Origin: Lepidostoma basale
Lineage: Eukaryota > Arthropoda > Insecta > Trichoptera > Lepidostomatidae
Direction of reading: 5' to 3'
DNA length: 64,000 bases
Assembly: GCA_022606425.2 (NCBI GenBank)
Contig: JAHDVF020001365.1
Location: forward strand, 248,001-312,000
Shown: positions 1 to 9,060 of the stretch, piece by piece
How positions within the stretch are numbered: the first letter of the stretch is position 1
Layout: each line of letters begins with the position of its first letter
Program-made: the position numbers and the translations under genes
Notes under the pieces: generated by a model
Seen by the model: the letters and a program-made list of their open reading frames with translations, nothing else
Database searches by the model: none
Told to the model about the DNA's origin: nothing

Positions 1-440
1 TTTTTCCACTCACGCTGCTTGTGCACAACTTTTTAACCATTCTACTCTCATCCATTCGTTCCATATATCCAAACCATCTCAGGGATCCTTTTTAAATTTT
101 ATCCAAGATGCAGTCATCTGCCTTATATTTCTTTCTTATTTCATCGTTCGGTATTCTATTATACAACGTTTTCCTGCACATTCTTCTTAGTGATCTCATT
201 TCTAGGCGTTTATCCTACTTTCATCCTTCTTTTCCCAGCTCCAAGTTTCACTTCCATACATGAGGATTGGCACTAGAACTTGATTGTTTACTGCCATCTT
301 TGCTTCTGTGGATATATTTCTATTTGCAGTAATGACTTTGAGTGCGCCATTTATTTTATTCCCAGCACCAACCCTTCTCTTGATGTCTTTCTCCTATTTT
401 CCGTCTCTTGTATACATGCTTCCCAGATACGTAAATTCGG
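1..440 (-). mobile_element. LINE-A fragment, minus strand, cut by window edge
   Basis: Read on the minus strand this matches the post-reverse-transcriptase part of LINE-A: a YLGSMFT-like segment near 400-430, an INAVEMRSLRR-like segment near 200 and a WFGHMERM-like segment near 60-100. The same order is open in the 13.7-14.5 kb copy. Frameshifts break this copy. Its 3' end lies outside the window, and it stops near 440 in unrelated AT-rich DNA. Confidence 0.75.
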
Positions 441-769
441 TAATTTTTTGGTTTTAGGTAAAAATTTAACAAATTATTGAGTGTTTCGGTAAGTTCGGTT
501 CGTTTTTTTTGTACGAAAATCACATTTATGGTATTTGAAAGGTAAAATAAAAAACACATCAATCAAAATACTGTCCACCATTAGCCACTACTTTCCCCAT
601 CTTTCTGGCAAAATATGAATCGATCTAATTCTTGACATTTGTATATGAATGAAAGTGCTGCTCTTCTAAGGCATGCGTCATGGATCTGAACAGGTGATAG
701 TCAGATGGTGCCACTTCGAATGTGAATAAGGTGGTTGCGGTATTATATTCCAATCCACATTTTGTATGT

Positions 770-913
770 AGTTTTGGACCGCTGCAGAACATCAAAGAGT
801 GGGCAGGAATAACAAGAGTTCAGAACCTGTTCCAAGTGGCGTAGGATAGAGATGCCTTTGCTGTAGTGATCGCCAACGTTGGGGGGACCTGACACGGCAT
901 CGAAAGAAGAAGA
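770..913 (+). mobile_element. LINE-E 3'-end fragment
   Basis: Short relic of the LINE-E C-terminus. It keeps the family ending (GATCGCCAACGTTGGGGGGA, then a GACACGGCA-type stretch) and a GAAGAAGAAGAA tail at about 902-913. Matching ends occur at 10.4, 20.3 and 35.1 kb. No open frame survives. Confidence 0.6.
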
Positions 914-919
914 AGAATA

Positions 920-1300
920 TGCCTACTTTTAAAACGTCATTTTTTATATAACCACCTCAAAGGTGCATTAAGATGTGTTTTAAATCGGCCAAAACAATGG
1001 ACTATTTAAATTAAATATGATATTCGCGATCGGTTAGAATATATGGTAATATAACAAAATATGCAAGTTGCGTATAAAATATTTAAAAGGTGATTTTTCA
1101 ACTTAAATCTGAAATCTGTTGGATTATTTATGCATCTAAGGTATGAAGGGAGATTTTTCTAAGCTGATGGGCTGTCACAAAGAATCGATCCTCGAAATTT
1201 GTACTAGGGCACCGCTTCGGCTCAACTAATCTTCCTATTGCCGAGGAGTTCGCTGAGCGAAGTGTGCATTAACTTGGATTTAGGCTGTCCATTATACAGA
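920..1300 (-). mobile_element. LINE-C (CR1/L2-like) 3' fragment
   Basis: On the minus strand this resembles the end of the LINE-C ORF2 and its 3' untranslated region. Codons for an IGRL..PKR-like segment appear near 1200-1250, and a CACCTCAAAGGTGCATTAAG-type 3'UTR segment near 950. The 7.2-7.6 kb copy is aligned throughout and in better condition. This copy is broken by stops. Confidence 0.6.
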
Positions 1301-1397
1301 GTTTGGATATATAAATTGGTAAGAAGATGGCATCAAGCTGCCGAAATCAGCTGAAGACACAATCATTCGTAGATTTTAGTAAATATACATTTCAAAA

Positions 1398-2008
1398 GTT
1401 TTTTTTTTTATTACTTTCATTACTTTCAAAGAACTTTCATTGATAAATTCATGTTTCCAATAACTATTTTTAAAACTCCATTCACTTTGTTACCTGCACC
1501 AACCCTTCTTTCGACGTCACTATCCGTTCGGCCACTGTATGTATGAAAGCGAAGCATGAAACTGGCAGAAGAAGGATGAGAGCAGAATAAATGCGGTAGA
1601 GATGAGGTCCCTAAGACGTATGTGTGGTAGAACGATGCACGACAGAATCTCAAATGCTGATATTAGGAAGGAGTGTCTCTACACGCGAAAGAAGGTATTA
1701 TGAACAAAATTATGAAAGGTTCGCTTCGTTGGTTCGGACATATGGAGCGCATGGGTGAAGAAAGAATGGTTAAAAAAGTATACGTTAACAATGTAAATGG
1801 AGTAAGGAGTCGAGGTAGACCGAGGAAAACATGGCATGACCAAATTAATCAAATATTAAAAGCCGGAAGAATCGACGTGCGTGTATGACTCGATGTATGA
1901 ATGTGGAGGAAGCTAGAGAGGTGTGCCAGGATAGAGTAGTGTGGCGGTCCATTCTCTCTGCCTACCCCTGCGGGGAAACGGCGTGATGGTTTTGTTTGTT
2001 GTTTGTTT
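1398..2008 (+). mobile_element. LINE-A copy with inverted head, unit 1 of a tandem pair
   Basis: About 1426-1540 encodes LINE-A on the minus strand (VGAGNKVNG, IGNMNLS), while 1541-1985 encodes the following part on the plus strand (EAWNWQKKDE, INAVEMRSL, WFGHMERM, RGRPRKTWHDQ, SAYPCGETA). The strand switches at TTCGGCCACTGTATG. A head inverted against a sense 3' part is the structure produced by twin priming. The frame is disrupted near 1670. Confidence 0.7.
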
Positions 2009-2019
2009 CATAAAGCCTT

Positions 2020-2615
2020 TTTTTTTATTACTTTCATTACTTTCAAGGAACTTTCATTGATAAATTAATGTTTCCAATAACTATTTTTAAAACTCCATTC
2101 ACTTTGTTACCTGCACCAACCCTTCTTTCGACGTCACTATCCGTTCGGCCACTGTATGTATGAAAGCGAAGCATGGAACTGGCAGAAGAAGGATGAGAGC
2201 AGAATAAATGCGGTAGAGATGAGGTCCCTAAGACGCATGTGTAGTAGAACGATATACGACAGAATCTCAAATGCTGATATAAGAAAGGAATGTTGAGCGG
2301 AAGAAGGTATTATGAACCAAATTATGAAAGGATCGCTGCGTTGGTTCGGACATATGGAACGCATGGATGGAGAAATAATGGTTAAAAAAGTATACGTTAA
2401 TTATGTTTATAGGGTACGGAGTCAAGGCAGACCGAGGAAAACATGGCATGACCAAATTAATCAAATTTTAAAAGTTGGTCATGTTAGAAGTCCTAGGAAT
2501 CGACGTGCGTGTATGACTCGTTGTATGAATGTGGAGGAAGCTAGAGAGGTTTGCTACGATAGAGTAGTGTGGCGGTCCATTCTCTCTGCCTACCCCTGTG
2601 GGGAAACGGCGTGAT
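2020..2615 (+). mobile_element. LINE-A copy with inverted head, unit 2 of a tandem pair
   Basis: This repeats the preceding unit, including the same AT-rich lead-in (TTACTTTCATTACTTTCAA) and the same inversion junction. It therefore arose by duplication of the whole locus, not by a second retrotransposition. The plus-strand part at 2312-2614 is open through MNQIMKGSLRWFGHMERM to SAYPCGETA. The units differ by scattered substitutions and a small indel. Confidence 0.7.
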
Positions 2616-2749
2616 GGTTTTTGTTGTTAATAATACATAATGATAATATAAAAATATGAAATATTTTATGGATTTAAACAAAGTTATTTACTACACTGTT
2701 AAATTAAATAACTTTGTTTTTTGTATCACAATTGTATTTTATTTTACTC

Positions 2750-2786
2750 GACAGCTGTTTCATCAACCTATGTTAACATCATCAGG
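2750..2786 (-). ncRNA. Hammerhead-ribozyme-like motif (minus)
   Basis: Read on the minus strand: CTGATGA (2779-2785), one T, stem II GTTAAC/GTTGAT with loop ATAG (six pairs, two of them G-U), GAAA (2758-2761), the self-complementary CAGCTG, then TC. The core matches the hammerhead consensus CUGANGA...GAAA. The flanking stem I is weak, with three of four pairs. Activity is untested. Confidence 0.45.
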
Positions 2787-2984
2787 TGTTACAATAATTG
2801 TAATAATGAAACAGCTGTCGCGTAAAATAAAATACTTTATAAAAAAAGACTAACATCAAGGATTTATATCAATGTTATTAGAATTCATTTTACAATCTTC
2901 AATGTGAGCTGAAAATAGCTAATTATTATTAATTATTATTATTAATTAATTATTATTATTAATGAATTATTATGAAAAAGGAAT

Positions 2985-3060
2985 CTGGTCGTGTCCAGGC
3001 TTGAACCCATGTCCCCTAGATCAGAAGCCAGGTGTTCTATCCCCTAGACCACAACCCGAT
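2985..3060 (-). other. tRNA-like segment
   Basis: The minus strand carries an A-box-like TGGTCTAGGGGAT and a B-box-like GGGTTCAAGCC at roughly tRNA spacing. The ends can pair as an acceptor stem, and CCTGG/CTAGG pairs as an anticodon stem. The anticodon loop comes out at eight bases and no clean acceptor end is seen. I read it as a tRNA-derived relic or SINE head, not a working tRNA gene. Confidence 0.4.
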
Positions 3061-3099
3061 TGTGATACAAAAAATAAAGTTATTTAATTTTACAGTTTA

Positions 3100-3690
3100 A
3101 AATTATAATGTATCATAGTGTTTTGGCCAAAACAATGGACTATTTAAAATTATTTTAAATTTTCTAAGTGTATTACTTTGGGATTCCACAGTGTTAATGC
3201 CTTAGCTTTCAATGAGTTAAAATTTAATAATTTGATTACATCCTTAATTTTGTTTGCTGTTTTATTAATTAATGTAAATTGTATTATATTTTCTTTAAAA
3301 ATAATGTCGAAACGAAATAAAACTGAAATCGTTATTTTGTTGTTAGCTTAAAAACTAATATCATTAAAGACATATTAAGTTATATTATCTCGCTTTAAGG
3401 AACTTACTGGCACAGCATCCGTTAAAAGAAATGGGTACTGAGGCGTATGTAAAAGGATTCTGTAAAGGGTGTAATGATAGGGGTGAAAGTTCGCCCTCAA
3501 AAATTGCTAATGGGTCGTTTTACTCTTTATAAATGACATAAATAGGTGAAATTTCTATATTTAATTTATTGCGAAAACGTAAATGAAAAAATTGTTAAGG
3601 CAATCAATTCATTAATTTCAAAAGTCCGTCAAATCAATTAAATAACTGAATTATTTACTTATATTTTTCTTTTTTATACAACACTTATAT
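3100..3690. other. AT-rich stretch without recognised features
   Basis: I see no open frame longer than chance and no repeat matching elsewhere in the window. Confidence 0.4.
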
Positions 3691-3699
3691 TAAAAAATC

Positions 3700-3935
3700 T
3701 ACATAGATGGCTAACTGGAACTGCCACGTGAAGATAAGTATGAATTTGGAGTATATATACAACTTCCAAAAATGTATCATACATGATCATAATAACAATG
3801 GTGGAATGGGGAATGTTGTAATTACATAAAGCGTGCGCTTAACTCAACCAATGACAGGTCATAAGTCCTGTAAACACCTTGATCATCCATATTCAGTTTC
3901 CAGTTTGTTTCTTCGTCTCTATTGAGATACAATTA
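3700..3935 (+). repeat. Interspersed noncoding repeat M11 (partial)
   Basis: Contains AACTTCCAAAAATGTATCAT, GGGGAATGTTGTAATTACAT, AACTCAACCAATGACAGGTC and ends CTATTGAGATACAATTAAA. The same order occurs at 6,788-7,200 and, inverted, at 38,548-38,885. It is noncoding. The superfamily cannot be assigned. Confidence 0.65.
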
Positions 3936-3954
3936 AAAATTTAAAAAATAAATA

Positions 3955-4095
3955 TTTATAGATATGTTTCGGACAAACAGTCCTTCTTCAGTAAAGATAC
4001 ATTTTTAAAAATATTACAAAATTGTTGTTGTTTACATGATCTGACAGATGAAGGACTGTTTGTCCGAAACATCTCTACATAATTTTATTTTTTTA
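3955..4095. mobile_element. Foldback element with two opposed hammerhead-like motifs
   Basis: The arms are GTTTCGGACAAACAGTCC at 3966-3983 and its complement at about 4053-4070. On the minus strand 3961-3991 reads CTGAAGA, A, GGAC-TGTTT-GTCC, GAAA, CATATC, which fits the CUGANGA core. On the plus strand 4045-4075 reads CAGATGA with the same stem II, so core position U4 is changed to A. The better-preserved relative is at 47.8 kb. Confidence 0.5.
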
Positions 4096-4211
4096 ATATA
4101 AGTGTTATATAATATATTATATATAAAGTGAATAAAAAAGAAAAATGGAAATAAACCATCATAACAACAGTATGGCGTATACAGAAGGAATTATTTACTA
4201 ACTAATTATCG

Positions 4212-4268
4212 AACATCACGCCGTTTCCACGGAGGTTTAGGCAGAGAGAATGGGTCGCCATACTGTCT
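4212..4268 (-). mobile_element. LINE-A 3'-end scrap
   Basis: CATCACGCCGTTTCC followed by GGCAGAGAGAATGGGTCGCC is the antisense of the LINE-A ending (SAYP.GETA plus stop). Only the last 55 bases or so remain. Confidence 0.55.
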
Positions 4269-4269
4269 A

Positions 4270-4720
4270 AAAATCAAAAGGTAATCAAAGAACATCATTA
4301 TGATAAAAACGTAAGGAAGCCAGAATTTTCCGTTTTTAGAAAATTTTTAATACAAAACAAATATCTCATTCTTAAAACAGAAAGCTGTAAGCCGATACGT
4401 AAAATTTCCTAAATATGAAGGAAAATTGAGATAGCATCAACAAAACACTCCCAGAAGGATTTTAAAACGTCGAGTACTTTGACGAACAAATCCTTGGAGA
4501 AAAGCAACAAAATTTCGTCGTCGTAAAATGCGAATTTTCCAAATCTATTCGACGCGAAAGGTGACATTTTTGATTTTATAATGTCCCGGTAGACTTTCAA
4601 AACGATACTTATTATGGCACTTATCGCTTTTTCAGTGAAAATAGAATAAATTTAACAATAATAGGTCAATATTAACAGACATTACAAACAAAATGAAGAT
4701 TGTGACATGTAAAATTTAAT
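4270..4720. other. Unassigned stretch
   Basis: A 63-codon minus-strand frame (4,409-4,600) is open here. It lacks splice signals or motifs I can recognise, and nothing elsewhere in the window matches it. I make no functional claim. Confidence 0.3.
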
Positions 4721-4724
4721 ATCT

Positions 4725-5150
4725 TTTTCTTCTTCCTTGTTGTAGGCCTATGTGGTCTGTTCTCCAGAATGTTGCTCCTCCTGTGAAGTAGACTCCCAGC
4801 TGTCCTTCCATCTTTTAGGAGGTATTCCACGAGGACGAGTCCCATGAGGTTGATTATTCAATGCAATATAGGGGAGTCTGGTGGTATCCATTCTTTGAAC
4901 ATGACCGTACCAGTCCCCTTTTCGCTGTCTGCTCCATCTTATAATATCCTCACCTCACTTATCTCTCTTATTCTAGTGTTCCTCACGTGATCGCTCAGTG
5001 TATTGTCTGCTATCGTCCTCAGGGTATATAGGCACTCCTCAAAACATGTTTGGTCCTTACTGTGTCTGTCCTCTTTCGACGCCATATGTTATAATTGGTC
5101 TTACGCATGCTTTATAAATTTTCATTTTACTCTTTATGACCATGTCTTTG
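4725..5150 (-). mobile_element. LINE-K 3' fragment
   Basis: On the minus strand this follows the LINE-K post-RT pattern: KIYKACVRPIITYG-like, AD..RT..LR-like, then a GTG-type motif, RPPRxSW-like codons, ending at GAAGAAGAAAAAGAT near 4,725. Compare the open version at 58,167-58,580. The frame is broken several times. Confidence 0.6.
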
Positions 5151-5194
5151 TTTTTCCATATTACAAAATTTATAGTGAGAAAATTTAATATAAA

Positions 5195-5345
5195 CAATGT
5201 AATACCAGGAACGCATAAGAGATGGTTCTATATTAGGAAGATAAGATACTTTACAAAATCAAGTATTGTTTTCTGAACGTACTTTCATTAATATAAAAGA
5301 CGTCGATCTACAAGGAGACCGCGTTCAGTAGCCTGCTCTTCCCAC
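5195..5345 (-). mobile_element. LINE-J 3' fragment
   Basis: Matches the antisense of the LINE-J ending seen at 59.4-59.65 kb: AACGCATAAGAGATGGTTC, a GACGTCGATCT block, and CCGCGTTCAG followed by CTCTTCCCACCG. It then passes abruptly into LINE-K sequence at about 5,345. Confidence 0.65.
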
Positions 5346-5705
5346 CGCTATCACCAGAGGCAGGTTGAAGTATCAACAGGCAACCGATTTCCAGGAAGAC
5401 CAACCAAAAGATAGCGAGATAGCTGGACATCTACTATCATAAAAGCCCAGAAGCCCGGCTTGCGTAAGAATGTTTGAATCAAAACCTCTTGTGGCTTACA
5501 GAGGTTCAGCTCTTATGGCTATTCCTCTTACGTTTGATGGGAACATTGTTGGAAGGTGATTTGGTGGGTTGTTGGTTTATGCTGGGGCATGATTACTTAG
5601 ATTTGGGGGTTTTGATTCAAAATTTCTTACGCAAGCCGGCTTTCTGGGCTTTTATGGGAGTACCGCCTCTGCATCCCAGGAACAGGCAATAAAGCATACA
5701 AAGAA
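5345..5705 (+). mobile_element. LINE-K 3' end split by a MITE
   Basis: The text up to CTGGACATCT (about 5,432) resumes at GCATCCCAGGAACAGGC (about 5,671). Together they match the uninterrupted LINE-K end at 48,810-48,950 (RPAGRPPKRW, then SVSQEQ-type codons). The copy ends in an A-rich tail near 5,700. The interruption is a MITE. Confidence 0.6.
5440..5670. mobile_element. MITE M9, about 230 bp, long terminal inverted repeats
   Basis: The left arm (AAAGCCCAGAAGCCCGGCTT, then GCGTAAGAA and TTTGAATCAAAACC) is the inverse of the right arm ending in GGGAGTACCGCC. The left terminus has lost the GCGGTACTCCC start present at 48,226. The centre includes GGTGATTTGGTGGGTTGTTG. A frame of 72 codons inside is not conserved as protein between copies. 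Confidence 0.65.
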
Positions 5706-5709
5706 AAAA

Positions 5710-6165
5710 AAAATGGCAGTGCACAATGGTGTTCTTCTACCGACCCTTATGTATGGAAGCGAAGCATGGAACTGCAAAATAAGGATGAAAGTAGAATAAA
5801 TGCAGTAGAAATGAGATCTCTTAGACGATGTGTAGATACTCTGTGTACGATAGAGTGTCGAATGAAAATATAAGAAGTGAATGCGGTGCGAATGATGGTG
5901 TTATGAACAAAACAATAAAAGGATCATTAAGATGGTTTGGACACATGGAAAGAATGAATAAAGAAAGAATAGTAAACAAATTATATGTTAACGATGTAAA
6001 TGGAACACGTGAGAAGTCAGAGAAATCGACGCACGTGCATGACACGATGTATGAATGTTGAGGAAGCTAGAGAAATATGTTAGGAAAGAAAAGTGTGGCA
6101 GTCTATTCTTTCTGCCTACACCTTCGGGGAGACGGCGTGATTGTTAGTTAGTTAGTTAAGAAGAA
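5710..6165 (+). mobile_element. LINE-A 3' fragment
   Basis: Encodes in broken frames AVHNGVLLPTLMYGSEAW, then INAVEMRSL, VMNKTIKGSLRWFGHMERM and the MNVEEAREIC to SAYTFGETA ending, followed by TTAGTTAGTTAG. The RGRPRKTWHDQIN segment is deleted between about 6,003 and 6,015, where EKSEKSTHVHD replaces it. Confidence 0.75.
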
Positions 6166-6289
6166 GAACAAATATATTTAAAATATAATTTCATTTATTG
6201 TTTTGCGAGATTAGTGTGGTAGAATCAAAAGTTATGTGGTCTTTATGGGGATATTTCAGGCTGGCTGGTGACGACACCTGATGATATAT

Positions 6290-6550
6290 TTAGTAATCAT
6301 CGATTAGCTTCCTTCGTTTAGCGATCCTTTCACCCATAACTCCCGCAGGTAATCCCGCCTGATTTACGCCCAGGACCAAAGCGCATAACTCAAGATACGG
6401 CAGTCCGACTCCGCGATTTATGTTGGGATTCACTTCGCTCTCGGAGCATCTGTATAACGAATCGGAAGATTTTCCACGCTTTGCATAGGGATGCGAGAAC
6501 CAACGGCAAGCTTGAATGACAATGAATCTGTGACTCGCACGAGTTATCAA
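6290..6550 (-). CDS. Uncharacterised 86-codon open frame
   Basis: I do not recognise this protein. It has an unusually balanced base composition for the window and a coherent C-terminal half (PYLELCALVLGVNQAGLPAG, then VMGERIAKRRKLIDDY). It has no membrane segment or metal-binding motif. It lies just left of a foldback arm beginning near 6,565 and is not repeated elsewhere in the window. It could be an orphan transposon fragment, a host exon or chance. Confidence 0.3.
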   Translation of the reverse strand: MITRASHRFIVIQACRWFSHPYAKRGKSSDSLYRCSESEVNPNINRGVGLPYLELCALVLGVNQAGLPAGVMGERIAKRRKLIDDY

Positions 6551-6564
6551 TTCAGATACAAGAA

Positions 6565-6770
6565 AAAATATATATTGTAATATTTTTTGAATGTATACTT
6601 ATACTTGTATACGAATACTGGATTTCACCCATTGCGGGTTGTCAATTCATGATTTAATTGTATCTCAATAGAGACGAAGATGCAAATTGGAAACTGAATA
6701 TGGTTGATAGTATTCGTATACAGTATTCGTATACAAGTATAAGTATACATTCAAAAAATATTGTGATACA
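6565..6770. repeat. Foldback repeat, arms about 45 bp
   Basis: TTTTTTGAATGTATACTTAT with ACTTGTATACGAATACTGG at about 6,575-6,614 is repeated in inverse at about 6,722-6,766 (CAGTATTCGTATACAAG onward). The spacer contains part of repeat M11 in minus orientation (TCTCAATAGAGACGAAGATG at about 6,661). The arms are nearly identical, so the structure looks young. Confidence 0.65.
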
Positions 6771-6787
6771 TATCTGGTTTAAGTTTG

Positions 6788-7200
6788 GCATATAGATAGG
6801 AGTGACATCTCCAGGCGGCTTCTAACAATGTGCTAATAGGCGGGTAGTCTTTCACATTGCGTTAAAAAGATGTTCTGCTTAATGCTTAATAAACATAAAT
6901 CTTCATAGATGGCGTTAGTATGTAGATTATATAGATTAATCTTAAACGATTAACATATACAATCAAAATCTTCATAGATGGCGCCTTGAAACTGACCTGT
7001 GAATTCTACCGTTGTACTTTAACATATATACAACTTCCAAAAATTTGTCAGACATGGTCATTAGAAAGGTGGGATGGGGAATGTTGTAATTACATAAAGT
7101 GTGCACTTAACTCAACCAATGATAGGTCATAAGTCCTGTAAACACCTTGATCAACCATATTCAGTTTCCAATTTGCATCTTCGTCTCTATTGAGATACAA
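6788..7200 (+). repeat. Interspersed noncoding repeat M11 (near complete)
   Basis: Runs from GGAGTGACATCTCCAGGCGG through two ATCTTCATAGATGGCG blocks, GGGGAATGTTGTAATTACAT and TCCTGTAAACACCTTGATC to TCTATTGAGATACAATT. The copy at 38.5-38.9 kb is the same unit inverted. No coding capacity and no terminal inverted repeat could be fixed. Confidence 0.65.
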
Positions 7201-7209
7201 TTAAATCAT

Positions 7210-7610
7210 ATATTGTAATAATAATAATAATATGCTAACTTTTAAAGCGCCGTTTTTGTGATGTAATCACCTCAAGGGCGCATTAAGACGTGTTTTAAAT
7301 CTAAATGTGAACGCTGCATCTGATTGATATTCGCGATCGATTAGAAAGTATAATATAATATATATATATATGCAGGTTTTAAATTGGGTATGAAATATGA
7401 TAAATATGGGTTTTCAGCTTAGATCTGAAATCTGTCGGATCATTTATGCATCTGAGGTGTGAAGGAAGATTGTTCCAAGCTAATGGGCCGGCTACTGCAA
7501 ACGCTCGATCTCCGAAATTTGTACTAGGGCATCGCTTTGGTTCAACTAATCTTCCTATTGCCGAGGAGTCGCCTAGCAAAGTGTACTTGATCGAAATAAA
7601 AACAAAAATA
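7210..7610 (-). mobile_element. LINE-C (CR1/L2-like) C-terminus and 3'UTR
   Basis: The minus-strand frame reads SAIGRLVEPKRCPSTNFGD, RAFAVAGPLAWNNLPSHLR, DFRSKLKTHIYHISYP. This is the end of a CR1/L2-type LINE polyprotein, the RAFSV.GP..WN.LP segment of the family. The 3'UTR continues to about 7,210 and the copy is 5'-truncated near 7,600. It is closest to 24.6-25.2 kb. Confidence 0.8.
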
Positions 7611-7739
7611 TAACTGAAAAAACAAATCGAAAAATAATCCATATCTTTATATATATCATTCTTCTGTACGGACATATGTAGTTGAACTCCTCCTAAACGG
7701 ATTGACGGATTTTGTTAATTTTTTTTGTGCGTGTTCGAG

Positions 7740-7990
7740 TTATTATTATTTTGTTGAATCGTTCTTTACATCATTACAGAGCGAGCCAAATCGATGTAAA
7801 GGGTACAGTTATCATTTTGATTCTCGTGACATGTGATAGCTAGCTAATCTATCGCCATTTTATTGTCACGTAATTCTGCACCAGACCAAATACAGTGTGA
7901 TAATCACACTGTCATCGCCGGGAATCGTACTCGGGACCTTTGGGGTGGAAGTCAAAGCACTTACCACTCGGATACGAAGGTCGTCTCGAT
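7740..7990 (-). mobile_element. SINE-T, near full-length copy
   Basis: Minus orientation. The head (about 7,990-7,895) carries a tRNA-like A box TATCCGAGTGGT and B box GTACGATTCCC. The body continues through CTGGTGCAGAATTACGTGAC and ends near 7,740 in an AAAATAATAATAA tail. Four partial or full copies at 16.7, 43.4, 50.4 and 54.2 kb share this layout. The tRNA-like promoter implies transcription by RNA polymerase III. Confidence 0.75.
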
Positions 7991-8379
7991 GGTTTAGATT
8001 TTCAGTTGGACCGGGTAGGTAAAACCTTCTGGGAAGTTCATGAATAATTGACCTTCTTAGAAAAATCATGGTTATGATTATTTACCAAAGATGGCGCCGA
8101 TATCTTCTGTGTTTAAGTATGAGCAAATCCCTTACGTTGTAGCGTGGCGTAAATTTAAAATTCTGTTCCCTATGTAACGATTTTTCATATATGGCATGTG
8201 TCACAATTGCGTGCGTATTGAGTATCTGCACAGGACAACGTCTATCGGGTCCCTATTAAAACTATATTTTTATAGTTTTTTTCCGGATTTATTTAAGGTG
8301 TAAAAATTGAGGTTTTTAAAAAATCTTTTGTTTAAATGATAGCACATTGATATTAAAACATTATTTAAAATATTAATTG

Positions 8380-9060
8380 ATTTAAGATAGTGTGAATGAT
8401 AGTGTTATGAACAAAATAATGAAAGGAGCATGAATAAGGTTTGGACACATGGAAAGAAAGAATGAAAAAATAATGTTGAAAAAAAGTATATGTTAATTAA
8501 TAATTAAATAAAGCGATGTTTTTTAACTACTTCCACTTTTGTCTTTTTTTCGACAGGGACCGGTTTCGCCAGGCTCGCTGGCATCGACAGACTGGTGCCA
8601 TCGACAGACTATGCCAGCGAGCCTGGCGAAATCGATCGCTGTCAAAATAAAGACAAAAGTGGAAGTAGTAAAAAAACATCGTTTTATTTAATTATTATTT
8701 AAAATGAATTTCCGTCAAGAGATTTTATCAAAATCATTTGATTATTTAAAACACTTATTGATTTAAAATAGTATGAATGATAGTGTAATGAACAAAATAA
8801 TGAAAGGAACATTAAGAAGGTTTGGACACATGGAAAGAATGAATTAAGAAAGAACGATAAAAAGTATATGTTAATGTTGTAAATGGAATTAGAAAAAGAG
8901 GAAGACTGAGGAAAACGTGGCACGATCAAATTAATCAAATATTGAATTTCGGCTACGCGAGGAGTCGGAGAAATCGACGAGCGTGCATGACACGATGTAA
9001 ACGATATATAAGGCCTCTGTCCAGGAGTGGAATAAAATAGGCTGAAAAAGAAGATACCGA
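8380..9060 (+). mobile_element. LINE-A fragments in tandem around a hairpin
   Basis: Two partial copies of the same LINE-A segment (VMNKIMKG..R.FGHMERMN) occupy 8,395-8,500 and 8,772-8,880. The second continues to TRKTWHDQINQI-like codons and a TGACACGATGTAA end. The flanking text before each copy is also similar, which points to local duplication. All frames are broken. Confidence 0.6.
8502..8693. mobile_element. Foldback hairpin, arms about 80 bp
   Basis: The left arm 8,502-8,584 (AATTAAATAAAGCGATG through GCCAGGCTCGCTGGCAT) pairs with 8,611-8,693. Both arms contain the small hairpin GCCAG-CGAGC-CTGGC followed by GAAA. On the minus strand this is followed by the palindrome CCGG and TC, and on the plus strand by TCGA and TC, as in the hammerhead-like motifs. 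The CUGANGA core is degenerate here (CTGTCGA). Confidence 0.6.

Larger units (their letters stand above)
2690..3100. mobile_element. Foldback element with nested inverted repeats
   Basis: The outer arms at about 2699-2738 and 3059-3099 are inverted copies of each other (AAATTAAATAACTTTGTTTT type, then TGTATCACAATTG). An inner inverted pair carries GACAGCTGTTTCAT at 2750-2763 and its complement at about 2806-2820. The interior holds a hammerhead-like motif and a tRNA-like segment. A related half-element lies at 48,480-48,590. No protein is encoded. Confidence 0.6.

Noticed and set aside
2985..3060. Functional tRNA gene
   Set aside because: The anticodon loop is the wrong size and the arms are imperfect; it sits inside a foldback repeat.
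4409..4600. Possible host exon on the minus strand
   Set aside because: Open frame only; no acceptor/donor pair with coherent phase and no recognisable protein.
6290..6550. Bacterial contamination or endosymbiont insertion
   Set aside because: The frame looks unlike its surroundings, but both flanks are typical of the window and no bacterial gene is recognisable.
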